DNA from: Carnobacterium maltaromaticum DSM 20342
Lineage (GTDB): Bacteria > Bacillota > Bacilli > Lactobacillales > Carnobacteriaceae
Assembly (NCBI RefSeq): GCF_000744945.1
Contig: NZ_JQMX01000005.1
Coordinates: 1 to 64,000 of the forward strand
DNA: 64,000 nucleotides
Direction of reading: 5' to 3'
This document shows positions 32,294 to 41,929 of this stretch, in pieces. The notes under the pieces were generated by a model that made no database searches, was not told the origin of the DNA, and saw nothing but the letters and a program-made list of their open reading frames with translations. Both the position numbers and the translations under genes were made by a program. Position 1 is the first letter of the stretch; the number at the start of each line of letters is the position of its first letter.

Positions 32294-32722
32294 TTAACCC
32301 ATTTTATTTAGCATATCAACGCGAATTTGATGTCTTCCACCTTCGTATTTTCCTGTAACGAATCCTTTTACGATATTTTTTGCAAGCGTAACCCCTACTA
32401 TTTCACTCCCCATCGTAATCATTCGGGCATTATTGTGTCCCCTAGTCATATAAGCAGAGCGCTCATCTGAAACTTGAGCTGCAATCATACCTGTGATTTT
32501 TGTTGCTACCATAAAACTACCTGCGCCATAAGCGTCAATTACAATACCTAAGTTGTCGTCATCTTTTTTAACTTCTCGTGCTACTGCTAATGTGGTTTCA
32601 ATGAAATCACTAGCTGAATTTCCACTAACATCGACTACCTCATAATTATTTTCCACAAGATAGTTTTTAATAATTGATTTCAATTCCTTACCCGCTAAAT
32701 CTGCACCCAATATAATAGCCAT
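32294..32722 (-). CDS. lacA: Galactose-6-phosphate isomerase subunit LacA
   Basis: A 142-aa RpiB-type subunit partner of Lac[21 protein letters not shown] and the C-terminal [17 protein letters not shown] are standard. First gene of the lacABCDFEG operon, behind a consensus promoter at 32824-32852; ATG follows AAGGAGAAATTAAT. Confidence 0.93.
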   Translation of the reverse strand: MAIILGADLAGKELKSIIKNYLVENNYEVVDVSGNSASDFIETTLAVAREVKKDDDNLGIVIDAYGAGSFMVATKITGMIAAQVSDERSAYMTRGHNNARMITMGSEIVGVTLAKNIVKGFVTGKYEGGRHQIRVDMLNKMG

Positions 32723-32823
32723 ATTAATTTCTCCTTACTAAAAATATTTTAATGAACTTACGAAGACAGTTTGGAAATTTGCAAATCATTTTTCGGGAAG
32801 CGTTTTTATTTCCTCATGCCCCT

Positions 32824-32852
32824 ATTATAAACAGAACAAAACATATAATCAA
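32824..32852 (-). promoter_or_regulatory. Promoter of lacABCDFEG
   Basis: On the minus strand TTGATT (32847-32852), 17-bp spacer, TATAAT (32824-32829). Upstream lies a run of GAACAAAA/TTGTTTT elements of the kind bound by LacR. A cre-like AAATAAAAACGCTTCC sits about 15 bp downstream of the -10. Confidence 0.78.
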
Positions 32853-32955
32853 TCTTTTTTGTTCTTTTTTTTGTTTTATTTTTCTTTTTGATTCTCTATT
32901 CGTTCCTTTTTGTTTGCCGGCATGATAAAAAAGCTGTTTTTATTAGTGTTTCGCA

Positions 32956-33834
32956 TCAAAACATTTCAATTGTAAATTTCAGGATTTTTTCCCTGCTTTT
33001 TTGCAAACAAATCATGCCATCTTTCTCTTCTAGTGATCCGATTTCACCCGCAATATCAGGTAATCCGTAGAATGGCTCGATACAAACAAACGGAGCATCT
33101 ATTGTTTCTTTTGTCCATAGGCATAGGTAGGGGAAATCAGTCATATGCACGCTAACGCCATGCTTGCCTTTTGATGACGTCAATGTGACGGTCTCAATGT
33201 CTGCTTCATCAATGATGATAAGACCCTCACGAAATACTTCATGGCTCATTGGTAATGCCCCATTTTTCATTGCTGCGAATGGTTTTTTGCCACCCTTTCG
33301 GAATGGCGCTGGACCAATTTCGAAAAATTCCACATTTTTTTGGGGATTTATTGTGATTGTGTAGTCTTCATACGTCCCTTCACCATTCATCGGCACGTTA
33401 AAGCCTGGATGGCCCCCTACTGAGAACGGCATCATTTCTTCAGAATGATTTTCCACCTTATATGCTGTTTCCAATTTATTGTCCGTTAATGTGTAAGTAA
33501 CCGAGTATACAAACTCATATGGATAAATCGCCTTCGTTTCTTTGTTTGCTCTTAAAGTGAAGGTTGCTTTTGTATCCGTTTTTTCCGTCACTTCTAATTC
33601 TGATATCTTTACAAAACCATGTTGTGGTAATTCATATGTTTTACTATTTTTTATGTGTTTATGTTCGTTCAAACGACCGATGATGGGAAATAAATTTGGT
33701 GCATGGCTAGACCAAACATTAGGATCTCCACCCCACAGATAATCAAAGCCTTCTTTTTTATTGTATATTTTTTGAAGTTCTGCTCCTTTTGTAGCTATCT
33801 CTACTAAAAGGTATTCATTTTCTAATAGGACCAT
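32956..33834 (-). CDS. lacX: Aldose 1-epimerase family protein LacX
   Basis: A galactose mutarotase-like protein of 292 aa often attached to lac operons. The core runs from LLVEIATKGAELQKIYNK through LFPIIGRL and the SVGGHPGFNVPM motif (His near 155). Starts at ATG behind GGAGGGGACATA. It lies between lacB2 and the promoter of lacABCDFEG, with a 230-bp gap after it. Confidence 0.88.
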   Translation of the reverse strand: MVLLENEYLLVEIATKGAELQKIYNKKEGFDYLWGGDPNVWSSHAPNLFPIIGRLNEHKHIKNSKTYELPQHGFVKISELEVTEKTDTKATFTLRANKETKAIYPYEFVYSVTYTLTDNKLETAYKVENHSEEMMPFSVGGHPGFNVPMNGEGTYEDYTITINPQKNVEFFEIGPAPFRKGGKKPFAAMKNGALPMSHEVFREGLIIIDEADIETVTLTSSKGKHGVSVHMTDFPYLCLWTKETIDAPFVCIEPFYGLPDIAGEIGSLEEKDGMICLQKSREKILKFTIEMF

Positions 33835-33998
33835 TATGTCCCCTCCAATAATATTATTTTCACCTATTGCATACTATTCATATCTTGAAAAAAAGGAGCG
33901 GTATACGATTCGAACTATCTCCTGACCGAACACTGGTGCTAGCCACCGAAATTTCTGGAAATGGGAGACTTCTTTCGGAAAAACGTCAAAATAACTGA

Positions 33999-34520
33999 TC
34001 AATCGTGATAGAATCCTTCAGACCATTTCTTCATTTCTTCATCGAATAAATGTTCGTTTATTTCAGTATTTGTTTCTTTTTCAGGTGCAATAGCATTAAT
34101 TTTTTCAATTAATTTTTTATTTTCAGGTGTTTCAACATACTCGGTATGAATAAAAGCGTCTATAATTTCAAAAATCAAGTTCTTCCCAACAATCATGCCA
34201 CCAAAACCAATTACATTTGCGTTCAATTCTTTTTTCGCATAAACTGCACTAGTCACATCTCTCACTAATGCAGCTCTAGCACCTAGTACTTTATCTGCTG
34301 CAGTTGTTATCCCAACACCTGTGCCGCAAAGCGTGATTCCCAAATCAGCTTTTTTTGATACAACGGCTTCCGCTACTTTTTTCCCAAAAATCGGATAATG
34401 TGTACGGGTAAAATCATATGTCCCAACGTCAATTACTTCGTGCCCTTGTTGTTTCAAGTAATCTGATACCGCAATCTTTACATCCGTGACAATGTGGTCA
34501 CAACCTAATGAAATAATCAT
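33999..34520 (-). CDS. lacB: Galactose-6-phosphate isomerase subunit LacB, second copy
   Basis: A 173-aa paralog of the protein at 31758, with [21 protein letters not shown] and [13 protein letters not shown] conserved but clearly diverged in the C-terminal 30 residues. I chose ATG 34520 behind GGAGGAACAAAA; an upstream ATG would add seven residues lacking family support. It pairs with lacA2 37 bp upstream. The pair is a separate, divergent copy, not a recent duplication. Confidence 0.9.
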   Translation of the reverse strand: MIISLGCDHIVTDVKIAVSDYLKQQGHEVIDVGTYDFTRTHYPIFGKKVAEAVVSKKADLGITLCGTGVGITTAADKVLGARAALVRDVTSAVYAKKELNANVIGFGGMIVGKNLIFEIIDAFIHTEYVETPENKKLIEKINAIAPEKETNTEINEHLFDEEMKKWSEGFYHD

Positions 34521-34557
34521 TTTTGTTCCTCCATTTTCCATATTATATATTTGGTTA

Positions 34558-34986
34558 TCACAACATTTTATTTAACATATCAACTCGGACCTGATGCCTG
34601 CCAGCTGCGTAATCAGCATGGATATAATATTTAACTAAGTTAACAACTAAATCTTTTCCCACTATACCTGAACCAATAGTAATCGCTTTTGCGCCATTGT
34701 GTTCGCGGGTCATTTTTGATGAATTTTCATCCGTGACGTTTGCGGCAATCATTCCTTTGATTTTATTTGCTGCCATATAAGAACCTACACCAAATTGATC
34801 AATTATAATGCCTGTCCTACCTTCGTCCTTTAAGACTGCTTCCGAAACTGCAAGAGCGGCATCAACAAAATCTTCAGCTGGAGTTTCAGACAAATCGACC
34901 ACTTCAAAACCCTCTTCTTTGATAACTTTCTTCAACAATTCTTTTAATTCAAATCCGGCATTATCTGCACCCAATACAATACTCAT
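34558..34986 (-). CDS. lacA: Galactose-6-phosphate isomerase subunit LacA, second copy
   Basis: A 142-aa LacA paralog ([19 protein letters not shown] at the start, [16 protein letters not shown] at the end). It is the first gene of a lacA2-lacB2 (-lacX) unit with a promoter at 35052-35080 and is divergent from lacR2. The two isomerase pairs could serve different sugars or be redundant. Confidence 0.9.
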   Translation of the reverse strand: MSIVLGADNAGFELKELLKKVIKEEGFEVVDLSETPAEDFVDAALAVSEAVLKDEGRTGIIIDQFGVGSYMAANKIKGMIAANVTDENSSKMTREHNGAKAITIGSGIVGKDLVVNLVKYYIHADYAAGRHQVRVDMLNKML

Positions 34987-35051
34987 TTTTCTTCCCCTCC
35001 ATTTTCTGATCGATAACCTGATAATTAGTACATTGATTCTTTACACGCACT

Positions 35052-35080
35052 AATTTACCATCACAAACTAACATTGTCAA
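35052..35080 (-). promoter_or_regulatory. Promoter of lacA2-lacB2
   Basis: On the minus strand TTGACA (35075-35080), 17-bp spacer, TAAATT (35052-35057), about 65 bp before lacA2. The remaining region to lacR2 holds a second TTGACA (35134-35139) followed by TATAAT (35162-35167) reading toward lacR2, though that spacing is long. Confidence 0.7.
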
Positions 35081-35230
35081 ACATTTTTGGACATATATTA
35101 TTCAACCAAATTTCTATCTTCCTTTTTATCTATTTGACATACGTTTTCAATGGTGATAAGTTATAATTAACAGTATTAACGAAATAAATCGGAACAATTT
35201 CGAACATAACAAAGCAAAGGAGATAGCCCC

Positions 35231-35983
35231 GTGTTAAAACAACAACGTTTAAATATTATTCAAGAGTTATTGTCACAGAAGGAAATTGTTCAGGTGTCTG
35301 ATTTAACAAACATCCTAAATGTTACAGAAATGACAGTAAGACGAGATTTAAAAACTTTGGAGGATGCAGGCAAACTTCTACGGATCCACGGTGGAGCAAA
35401 ACCTGTGGACAATTCATTCAACAAAGAACTGTCTAATATTGAGAAGCAAGAAATCATGATAGAAGAAAAAAAATATATTTCAAAAAAAATTGCAAATTTA
35501 ATTAAAAGTGGCGACACAATATTTTTAGGTCCCAGTACAACAATCGAGAATGTGTACGGTTACATGGAAGACTTTCCAACAAGGATCATTACTAATTCAA
35601 TCCATGTCTTTAATAAATTTAACAACTCCAACAAATATGATTTGATTCTAATAGGCGGTAGCTATAGATACCGAACAGGAGCTTTTGTTGGGAGTATCGC
35701 CAATCAAGCGCTGTCTAAGATGAGAATTTCAAAAGCTTTTATCGGAACAAACGGAATAAGCAGGAATGAAATATATACTGCAAATGAAGAAGAAGGCACT
35801 ACTCAAGAAATTGTGTTGAACAATGCCAGGGAAAAATATATTGTCGCCGACTCAAGCAAAATAGACAAAGAGGATTTTTATAAGTTTTACAATCTCGATG
35901 AAATAACAGCCTTGATTACAGACGAAAAAATAACGGATAAAGAAAAAAAAGACATTGAAAAATATACTAGAATTATTTGCTAA
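35231..35983 (+). CDS. lacR: DeoR-family lactose operon repressor LacR (copy 2)
   Basis: A 250-aa DeoR repressor: helix-turn-helix NIIQELLSQKEIVQVSDLTNILNVTEMTVRRDLKTLE and the sensing domain with FLGPSTTIENVYGYM and NGISRNEIYTANEEEG. It starts at GTG behind AAAGGAGATAG. It is divergent from lacA2 and would control both lac promoters here, with tagatose-6-phosphate the usual inducer. It is about as far from the other LacR (22522) as separate family members, so the two regulators likely answer to their own operons. Confidence 0.9.
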   Translation: MLKQQRLNIIQELLSQKEIVQVSDLTNILNVTEMTVRRDLKTLEDAGKLLRIHGGAKPVDNSFNKELSNIEKQEIMIEEKKYISKKIANLIKSGDTIFLGPSTTIENVYGYMEDFPTRIITNSIHVFNKFNNSNKYDLILIGGSYRYRTGAFVGSIANQALSKMRISKAFIGTNGISRNEIYTANEEEGTTQEIVLNNAREKYIVADSSKIDKEDFYKFYNLDEITALITDEKITDKEKKDIEKYTRIIC

Positions 35984-36565
35984 CCTGACCGTTTCCTTAC
36001 AACCTTTATAAATTGAACTTGGATATGATGGACTTCCCAATCTCTGTACGATATTAGCTTGAGTATGTTTGATTCACTAATAACTTGATTGAAATAAAAA
36101 AAATCCAAATTTCCTCCTGATATAAGTCTTTCGTTTTCCAATCCAATATATCCCCTCAGTTGAAAGTAGATTAGATAACAAAAACAACGATTTTTCGCGG
36201 ATCGTTGTTTTTTAGCTCCTTTCATCAAATTGTACATGAAGGTTTCCTTCAAACAGCTTCGTTGACCGCTTTCATTACCCGAAAGATGTTTGCATATTTC
36301 GGGTAATGAAAGCCCGAAATGCACAAAAAACTTTAAGTTCGCTTCGCGAACAAATCCATGACAGAAAATAAGTTGCCGCTTATAATTTAATCGAAGGTAA
36401 CACAAATTCAACCTCTTTAACGGAGTTTTGCCGAACCCGTACAAAAAACTGAATGATTTCATCTTGTTGAGAAAAACCGAATATACCTATGAGTATGGAA
36501 ACAAAATTACAGATCTATTTCGATGAAATCCGTTATCTTCTCATTTTTTTATAGGAGGGATTTCC
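35984..36565. other. Intergenic region: lacR2 terminator and left part of an IS110 element
   Basis: An AACAACGAT/ATCGTTGTT hairpin followed by TTTTTT (about 36180-36213) can end lacR2. A perfect 17-bp inverted repeat (GCTTTCATTACCCGAAA, 36268-36284 and 36297-36313) lies nearer the IS110 transposase. A long minus-strand frame here has no family features or ribosome binding site. The left non-coding part of IS110 elements often encodes a guide (bridge) RNA, which could lie here. Confidence 0.45.
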
Positions 36566-37033
36566 ATGGAAGTTATGGTTGAAACCTGTTGTGGTATCGA
36601 TGTGCATCAAAAATCCATTGTTTGTTGTATCCTTGACGGCCCGTTAGACACGAACAAACCAAAAAAGCAGCCTCGTACCTTTGGTACAACAACAAAGAAA
36701 CTACGAGAAGCATTGACGTGGATTCAATCTCAGAACGTAACGCATGTTTTTTTCGAAAGTACTGGGCAATATTGGATTCCCATATTTAATATTTTTTATG
36801 ACAGTAATCTAACGTTGATACTGGCGAATCCGCAACACATTAAAAATCTTCCTGGCCGGAAGACGGATATGAATGATGCGGAATGGATTGCCCAACTTGG
36901 TAGATGTGGTCTGATCCAGCCATCCTACATCCCTTGCGAAGAAGTTCATCAATTGCGGCTTCTGACAAGACGTCGGAAAGCCTATACCGAACGCATCACC
37001 CAATGCAAAAATGAAATTCATAATATTTTACAA
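36566..37033 (+). pseudogene. IS110-family transposase, N-terminal part
   Basis: The frame starts at ATG behind ATAGGAGGGA and shows the IS110 DEDD catalytic domain: Asp in CGIDVHQKS, Glu in FFESTGQYW, the Asp pair in KTDMNDAEW. After about 156 codons it is cut by the element at 37034, and the C-terminal serine-containing domain is not found on the far side. The insertion was therefore accompanied by a deletion, or the rest was lost later. Confidence 0.85.
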
Positions 37034-38777
37034 CCTGAATTCCCGGAATTTATAACGAGGGAAGGGCAACGCCTAACGCCTCGTATAATTCCTTCTGCTT
37101 CGTCGTAACCTCTCCCAACACGCGACCGTGCCCGGGGGCCTCAAATAATTCAATCATGTCCAGTTCGTCCAGTACACCTTGAAGGGTCCATTGGTTAAAT
37201 AGCTCGGCATCCTGCATCTTCTTTTTCACGTAGGATAAGTAGATTAAGGCGATGAATTCCACAAAAAGCTTCCCATTCAGGGACAATTCGGATGAAACTT
37301 GCATTCTTCTGAAGTTGAGGCGCTCTTTTAAATTGCCGAAGGCTTTTTCAACAACATCCTTGCTGCGATAAAGAGACAACGCTTCAAACGGATCATTGAC
37401 CTCATTAGAAAGCAAGGCGAAGTAACCATAATTTCTAACCGCATTGCGCATCGCCTCTTCTTTAGGCGTGATTTTCTTCCCTCGTTTAGGTGTCTCAGTA
37501 ACTTCGAAGTACTTATCATAATCTTTCATACGATAATCTTTTAGTGTATTTTCCTTCAGATCTTGGTGAAGGGCTGTCAGATAGTCGTTCATGTCTACCT
37601 GATCTTTAATCGCTTTTTCAGGATTGTAGAACAGATGCAGATACGCGCGCTTTTCCAATTTTATCACATCACCTTTATACGGACGTTCCTGTTCGTATTC
37701 CCAGTTTATTGTGCGACATACACCGTAGGTGGTGAACTGTGTTTCGAAGTTTGACCAAAGTTTCAAGTTCTCACGTTCCGCTTCCAACACACCCTTGACA
37801 TATTTGAGTTTGAGTTGCACTCCTATCACGAATTTCTGGTGGTGTTTATACAAGGCGTTGATATTATCCTTGCTGTAAAAACCTCGATCAAATATCACGT
37901 TGACCTTTTTGTAGCCCATTACATCAAATTCCTTCATGAGTTGCCGAACCGTTTTAACATCGGTGATATTTCCGGAGAGCTTGCGGTAATAAAAGGGCAG
38001 TCCGGATTGCGCCCCAAACAAGAGTGCCAAGTTGATTTGTGGCAAGCGGTCGTGTTCCTTGTTTCGTCCCTTCTTCACTTGCGATAAGACCTCTGAGTAA
38101 CTCGATATCGACGTAGTGTCAAATGCCCAATACTCCTTTTCCATCCGGCGGTTGCCTTGTTTCTGAAAGAAGGCCATCCGGCCTTCCTCATCGATTGCTT
38201 GGAATAGGTCGCTGCTTCGTTGTGAAGGAATATCCTGGCAATACGGGTGATGATGCAGTTTTTGCCAATGGGAAAAACGACTCAAGGCGTTATTCTCTTC
38301 GAGAATCAAGTAATAGGCGATCGACAGAATTTGCTTATAATGCTCCGGGAAGATGGCCTTAAGGTCCGCGTATACGCCTGTCTGCTTGCCAATTTGATCG
38401 AGCAGATAACCTGCCCCATAGAAGATTCTTCGGACTTGTGTCATTGGAATCGGCCCTGGCTTAACTTCCGATGAAGTCGGGGCCGGTTTCTTTTTGTACG
38501 AACGTGTTGGGACGATTTCACCTGTAACCGGATCGACTTTTCCAATCAGTGTCCTCTTAGCGCGTGATTGTTGCTTTTCCTTATCCCAGTAGGGTTCATT
38601 CTGATAGGCATAAGTAATGCCCGTTTTCTTGTTTGTCTGAAAAATAACTGCCATATCAACACTCCTCGTTATACATTATATTATATAACGAGTTATAAGT
38701 CTACAAAAAAACCGCTATATATCAATCGTTATAGCGGTTTTTCGAGTGATTATCGTTACACAATTCGGGAATGCAGG
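37034..38777 (-). mobile_element. IS element (IS4 superfamily, IS1634-like group), complete
   Basis: Ends CCTGAATTCCCGGAATT (37034) and AATTCGGGAATGCAGG (to 38777) are inverted repeats of the same type as the MITE and the IS at 24454. Length 1744 bp with an intact transposase. Flanks TTACAA and TTTAAT do not match, so there is no target duplication, fitting a deletion at this site. Confidence 0.85.
37050..38654 (-). CDS. DDE transposase of the 37034 element, 534 aa
   Basis: A full-length transposase of the same group as the frameshifted one at 24589. It contains AFDTTSISSYSE, NVIFDRGFYSKDNI and the Glu region KDVVEKAFGNLKERLNFRR. The frame is open end to end. Given shared CCTG-ATTCCCG ends it is a candidate source of transposase for the 173-bp MITEs, along with the 24454 element family. 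Confidence 0.87.
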   Translation of the reverse strand: MAVIFQTNKKTGITYAYQNEPYWDKEKQQSRAKRTLIGKVDPVTGEIVPTRSYKKKPAPTSSEVKPGPIPMTQVRRIFYGAGYLLDQIGKQTGVYADLKAIFPEHYKQILSIAYYLILEENNALSRFSHWQKLHHHPYCQDIPSQRSSDLFQAIDEEGRMAFFQKQGNRRMEKEYWAFDTTSISSYSEVLSQVKKGRNKEHDRLPQINLALLFGAQSGLPFYYRKLSGNITDVKTVRQLMKEFDVMGYKKVNVIFDRGFYSKDNINALYKHHQKFVIGVQLKLKYVKGVLEAERENLKLWSNFETQFTTYGVCRTINWEYEQERPYKGDVIKLEKRAYLHLFYNPEKAIKDQVDMNDYLTALHQDLKENTLKDYRMKDYDKYFEVTETPKRGKKITPKEEAMRNAVRNYGYFALLSNEVNDPFEALSLYRSKDVVEKAFGNLKERLNFRRMQVSSELSLNGKLFVEFIALIYLSYVKKKMQDAELFNQWTLQGVLDELDMIELFEAPGHGRVLGEVTTKQKELYEALGVALPSL

Positions 38778-38864
38778 TTTAATGCAATTGTACATGCAAG
38801 TAGTTTAACAAAAGGCGGTACTGCCATTCAGAGAAGTCGTATGGTAGGCGGACATAAAGGATAG
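38778..38864 (+). pseudogene. C-terminal remnant of an unidentified gene
   Basis: Immediately after the IS border 28 codons are open to a TAG (contains SSLTKGGTAIQRSRMVGG). The 5' part was lost at the IS junction. It precedes, on the same strand, a run of small plasmid-type genes. Family not recognised. Confidence 0.4.
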
Positions 38865-38871
38865 TGATAAT

Positions 38872-39030
38872 ATGACAACAATACAAGAAATAATTCAGGA
38901 TTATAAGGAGAACAAAATACCATTAAGTGAGTTACAAGAAACTATCTGGGGATTATCAGAAAGCTCATTAGAAATGATTTCAGAAGAATCCATACATTAT
39001 TATATAAATTTAATAGAACCAAGGATATGA
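38872..39030 (+). CDS. Small acidic protein, 52 aa
   Basis: ATG 38872 follows AAAGGATAGTGATAAT, seven bases after the remnant's stop, so it was probably in that gene's operon. The product is helical, acidic, with no membrane segment. It resembles the 58-aa protein at 39170 in size and character. Unknown function. Confidence 0.5.
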   Translation: MTTIQEIIQDYKENKIPLSELQETIWGLSESSLEMISEESIHYYINLIEPRI

Positions 39031-39169
39031 ACAAAATATACAACCGTAATGAAAATGTATGTTGGTTATCCATTAAAAAAGATAAAAAAATCAAAGACAA
39101 TATATTGTAATATGATGGTATAATAATACAAAATCTTATTTACTATGAGTGTTTTAGGAGATGTTTATA

Positions 39170-39343
39170 GTGTTCGATGTATTAAAAGAAATGATATATA
39201 ACAATTATAATGCGAATACCTTGCAAGACCATATAGATTCTTTACATACAATACTAGATAACAATGTAGAAAAAATGACTATTTCAGAAGTAGAATATGA
39301 AGTACTAAATGAACTGATTGGTGATTTAAATAATATCAATTAG
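39170..39343 (+). CDS. Small acidic protein, 57 aa
   Basis: A helical acidic protein. The frame includes an ATG at 39161 that touches the ribosome binding site TTAGGAG; GTG 39170 is nine bases downstream and is the better start. No motif recognised. Likely part of the radC-associated plasmid gene set. Confidence 0.5.
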   Translation: MFDVLKEMIYNNYNANTLQDHIDSLHTILDNNVEKMTISEVEYEVLNELIGDLNNIN

Positions 39344-39578
39344 TATATTGGCAGATCGGTAAGTGTAAATAACAAAAGATATGTAGGTAAAAAACATGTA
39401 TATGCCTATCCAATTAGCTTTATTGATTTTTTATCTTATTTAAAACAATTTGTAAAAGAACCATTTACTGTTTTAGCAGTAAACGGTTCTTTTTCCCTAA
39501 TTACAATAAGTGATATAAAAAAATGATTTGAATATTAAAAGCGTACTTTTAATACAACAAAGAAAAGGGAGGTACAAA

Positions 39579-40052
39579 ATGAAAACAGTAAAAGAGATAG
39601 AGGGGAAAAAATCAGTACAATTAATAAAAGAAGTGGTGAGAGTAAAACAAACTGTTGTAGAAAGACCAGTTGAATACAATACAATGATTACTAGTACTAC
39701 GATAGCTAAACAAATAGGAATTGACGAAATAGGAGACGAAGCTCAAGAAGTGTTACTTTTAGTTGCACTAAATACTAAAAATAAAATCAATGCTATTCAC
39801 AAAGTGTTTAGTGGATCACTAGATAGCAGCATAGCGCACCCAAGAGAAATATTCAGAAGTGCTTTGTTGAATAATGCAGCAAGAATACTGATTTATCATA
39901 ATCACCCTAGTGGAAATACTGATCCATCAATTGAAGATTATGAGCTTACAGATAGATTTTTTGCAGCAGGAGAATTGCTAGGAATAGAAGTGTTAGATCA
40001 TATTATAGTTGCTGGAAATGATGCAATATCTTTTAGAGAAAACACTTTATAA
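39579..40052 (+). CDS. radC: RadC-like JAB/MPN domain protein
   Basis: The 157-aa protein has the RadC metal-binding signature HNHPSGNTDPSIED (His-x-His plus Asp) with an upstream Glu/Ser core. The helix-hairpin-helix N domain of chromosomal RadC is absent, as usual for plasmid and phage versions. I chose ATG 39579 behind AGGGAGG over an in-frame ATG 51 bp earlier without a ribosome binding site. RadC proteins are common beside plasmid anti-restriction and replication genes; biochemical function is not settled. Confidence 0.85.
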   Translation: MKTVKEIEGKKSVQLIKEVVRVKQTVVERPVEYNTMITSTTIAKQIGIDEIGDEAQEVLLLVALNTKNKINAIHKVFSGSLDSSIAHPREIFRSALLNNAARILIYHNHPSGNTDPSIEDYELTDRFFAAGELLGIEVLDHIIVAGNDAISFRENTL

Positions 40053-40329
40053 AATAAAAAAACAAAAGAGTAGTAAGAACTATGGGTTGGGCGTTATAAC
40101 TCACTGGAAAACTTATTCTGCAACTTGATAATTTTTTTAATGTTTAATTTTTTAGTTTAGCTATATAATTAAGAATAAGTAGTAGAAGAAATAAAATTAA
40201 TAGGTTCAGAACAAAAAAAGAAAAAATCCTATCCAGAAAAAATAAAAAATAAAAAAAACTAGTGACTTTAAATATTTTTTATGTAGGTCAATAAAATAAG
40301 TAACAACTTATAAGAAAGCAGGGATGAAA

Positions 40330-40539
40330 ATGACTCAGACAGACTTAGATTTAATTGCAGAGTCTTATCAAAAAGCTTTATTTTTACCTAAAAGAAGAAA
40401 AAATGAAACGTTAGTTTCGTTGATGAATCAGCTTGAACATAGGTATTCCACATTCATTATTAATCCTATTGGAGAAGATCTAGAACGAGAAGAAGTACGG
40501 TTATACAAGGAAATCAGTAATGCGCGTGACTTTTCATAA
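40330..40539 (+). CDS. Hypothetical protein, 69 aa
   Basis: A small charged protein (TDLDLIAESYQKALF at the start). Two ATGs six bases apart could start it; the second (40330) is better spaced from AGCAGGG. It ends just before a strong terminator. The 270 bp before it are AT-rich with no other gene. Function unknown. Confidence 0.5.
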   Translation: MTQTDLDLIAESYQKALFLPKRRKNETLVSLMNQLEHRYSTFIINPIGEDLEREEVRLYKEISNARDFS

Positions 40540-40557
40540 TTATATAACTGGTGGTAA

Positions 40558-40602
40558 TCCAAGTAGCTCCGTCACAACATGAGCGACGGAGCTACTTGGT
40601 TT
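40558..40602 (+). terminator. Strong hairpin terminator
   Basis: CCAAGTAGCTCCGTC pairs with GACGGAGCTACTTGG (15 bp) and is followed by TTTAAT. Confidence 0.8.
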
Positions 40603-40732
40603 AATGGGTGATTATGTTAAGTAAATGTTAAAATAGGATTTAAAATACTTGCTTTTTAGATAATGATAAGATAAAATTAGATTGTAATAAATATTATTAA
40701 ATAATTAGTATAAAAACGGAGGGATTAGGATA

Positions 40733-41155
40733 ATGAGTATTGATTTTAAAGATCATGGCAAAAAACCTTATGTAGTCAATATTGAAGAGGCTACTGTGCA
40801 AAACGATAATTATCGGACAACAATATGGACAGGAGAAAAATTACAAGTAACGGTAATGACTATTCAACCGAACGATGATATTGGTTTAGAAGTGCATAAA
40901 GGAATCGATCAATTTATTCGTATCGAAGAAGGGCAAGGATTATGCCTTATGGGACCGTCCGAAGACAACTTGAATTTTGAACAATCCGTTTCTGAAGATG
41001 AGGCAGTTTTTGTTCCAGCAGATATGTGGCATAATATCAAAAACACTGGAGATACTCCCTTAAAGTTATATACCATTTATGCTGGACCTGATCATATTGA
41101 AGGAACCGTTCATCCAACCCATGAAGATGCAAAAAATGATCCAAACGAACATTAA
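40733..41155 (+). CDS. Cupin-domain protein, 140 aa
   Basis: A single cupin. Motif 1 is EVHKGIDQFIRIEEGQG (metal ligands His and Glu), motif 2 PADMWHNIKNTG (second His). The C terminus is His/Asp rich. Proteins of this size bind a divalent metal and often act in stress or sugar-nucleotide metabolism; the reaction cannot be told from sequence. It starts at ATG behind ACGGAGGG and has its own terminator. Confidence 0.8.
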   Translation: MSIDFKDHGKKPYVVNIEEATVQNDNYRTTIWTGEKLQVTVMTIQPNDDIGLEVHKGIDQFIRIEEGQGLCLMGPSEDNLNFEQSVSEDEAVFVPADMWHNIKNTGDTPLKLYTIYAGPDHIEGTVHPTHEDAKNDPNEH

Positions 41156-41181
41156 AAAAAATTACTGAAAAAATAATGATT

Positions 41182-41228
41182 TAAGCCCAAAAATTTGAGT
41201 TCTACTTTTATTTTTGGGTTCTTTTTTA
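41182..41228 (+). terminator. Terminator of the cupin gene
   Basis: AGCCCAAAAAT and ATTTTTGGGTT pair, followed by CTTTTTTATTTTTTT. Confidence 0.75.
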
Positions 41229-41275
41229 TTTTTTTGAAATAAACCTACATATGAACGATTTGAGGAGGTAAATAT

Positions 41276-41929
41276 ATGGAGGCACCATTATTAAAAACAA
41301 CAAATTTAGAATTCGAGGTAGATGGTAAAACTATTTTAAAAGGTATCACTCTAACTATTGAAAAAGGAGATTTTTTAACGATTACAGGTCCATCTGGTAG
41401 TGGTAAAAGTACATTATTAAAAATTATTGCCTCAATGTTATCGCCCACCGAAGGCAAATTATGTTATCAAAATAAACCAGTTGAAGAATATGAACCGACT
41501 GATTACCGAAAAGAAGTATCCTACTGTTTTCAAACGGCGACTCTTTTTGGAGAAACAGTAAAAGATAATTTAACGTTTCCTTATGATATTAGAAATCAGC
41601 CTTTTAATGAAAAAAAGGCCTTATCTGCTTTAAAAAGCGTTGGTTTAGGAAAAGAGTACCTAACTAAATCAGTCCATGCATTATCTGGCGGTGAAAAGCA
41701 AAGAGTAGCGTTAATTCGTAATATATTGTTTATGCCTAAGGTTCTATTGCTAGATGAAGTGACAAGCGCATTGGATGAAGAAAATCAGACTATTATTCGT
41801 TCCTTGATCCGTAATCTAAATCAAGAGCAAGGCATTACGATAGTATGGGTCACACATAATACAGTAGAGATTCAATCTTCAAATCGTATTGTCCACTTAG
41901 TTAATGGAGAAATGGAGGAACCTAAATGA
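41276..41929 (+). CDS. fetA: ABC transporter ATP-binding protein, FetA/YbbL type
   Basis: A 217-aa ATPase: Walker A GPSGSGKSTL, signature ALSGGEKQRVALIR, Walker B VLLLDEVTSALD. The adjacent permease belongs to the UPF0014/FetB family, so this is the FetAB-type exporter, linked in E. coli to iron export and oxidative stress. The stop overlaps the permease start by four bases (ATGA). Confidence 0.85.
   Translation: MEAPLLKTTNLEFEVDGKTILKGITLTIEKGDFLTITGPSGSGKSTLLKIIASMLSPTEGKLCYQNKPVEEYEPTDYRKEVSYCFQTATLFGETVKDNLTFPYDIRNQPFNEKKALSALKSVGLGKEYLTKSVHALSGGEKQRVALIRNILFMPKVLLLDEVTSALDEENQTIIRSLIRNLNQEQGITIVWVTHNTVEIQSSNRIVHLVNGEMEEPK

Noticed and set aside
35134-35167. TTGACA/TATAAT as a consensus promoter for lacR2
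   Set aside because: The spacer is about 22 bp, too long; the true lacR2 promoter could not be fixed.
35980-36462. A 160-codon minus-strand frame after lacR2
   Set aside because: It covers a terminator and a hairpin, has no ribosome binding site and resembles no protein.
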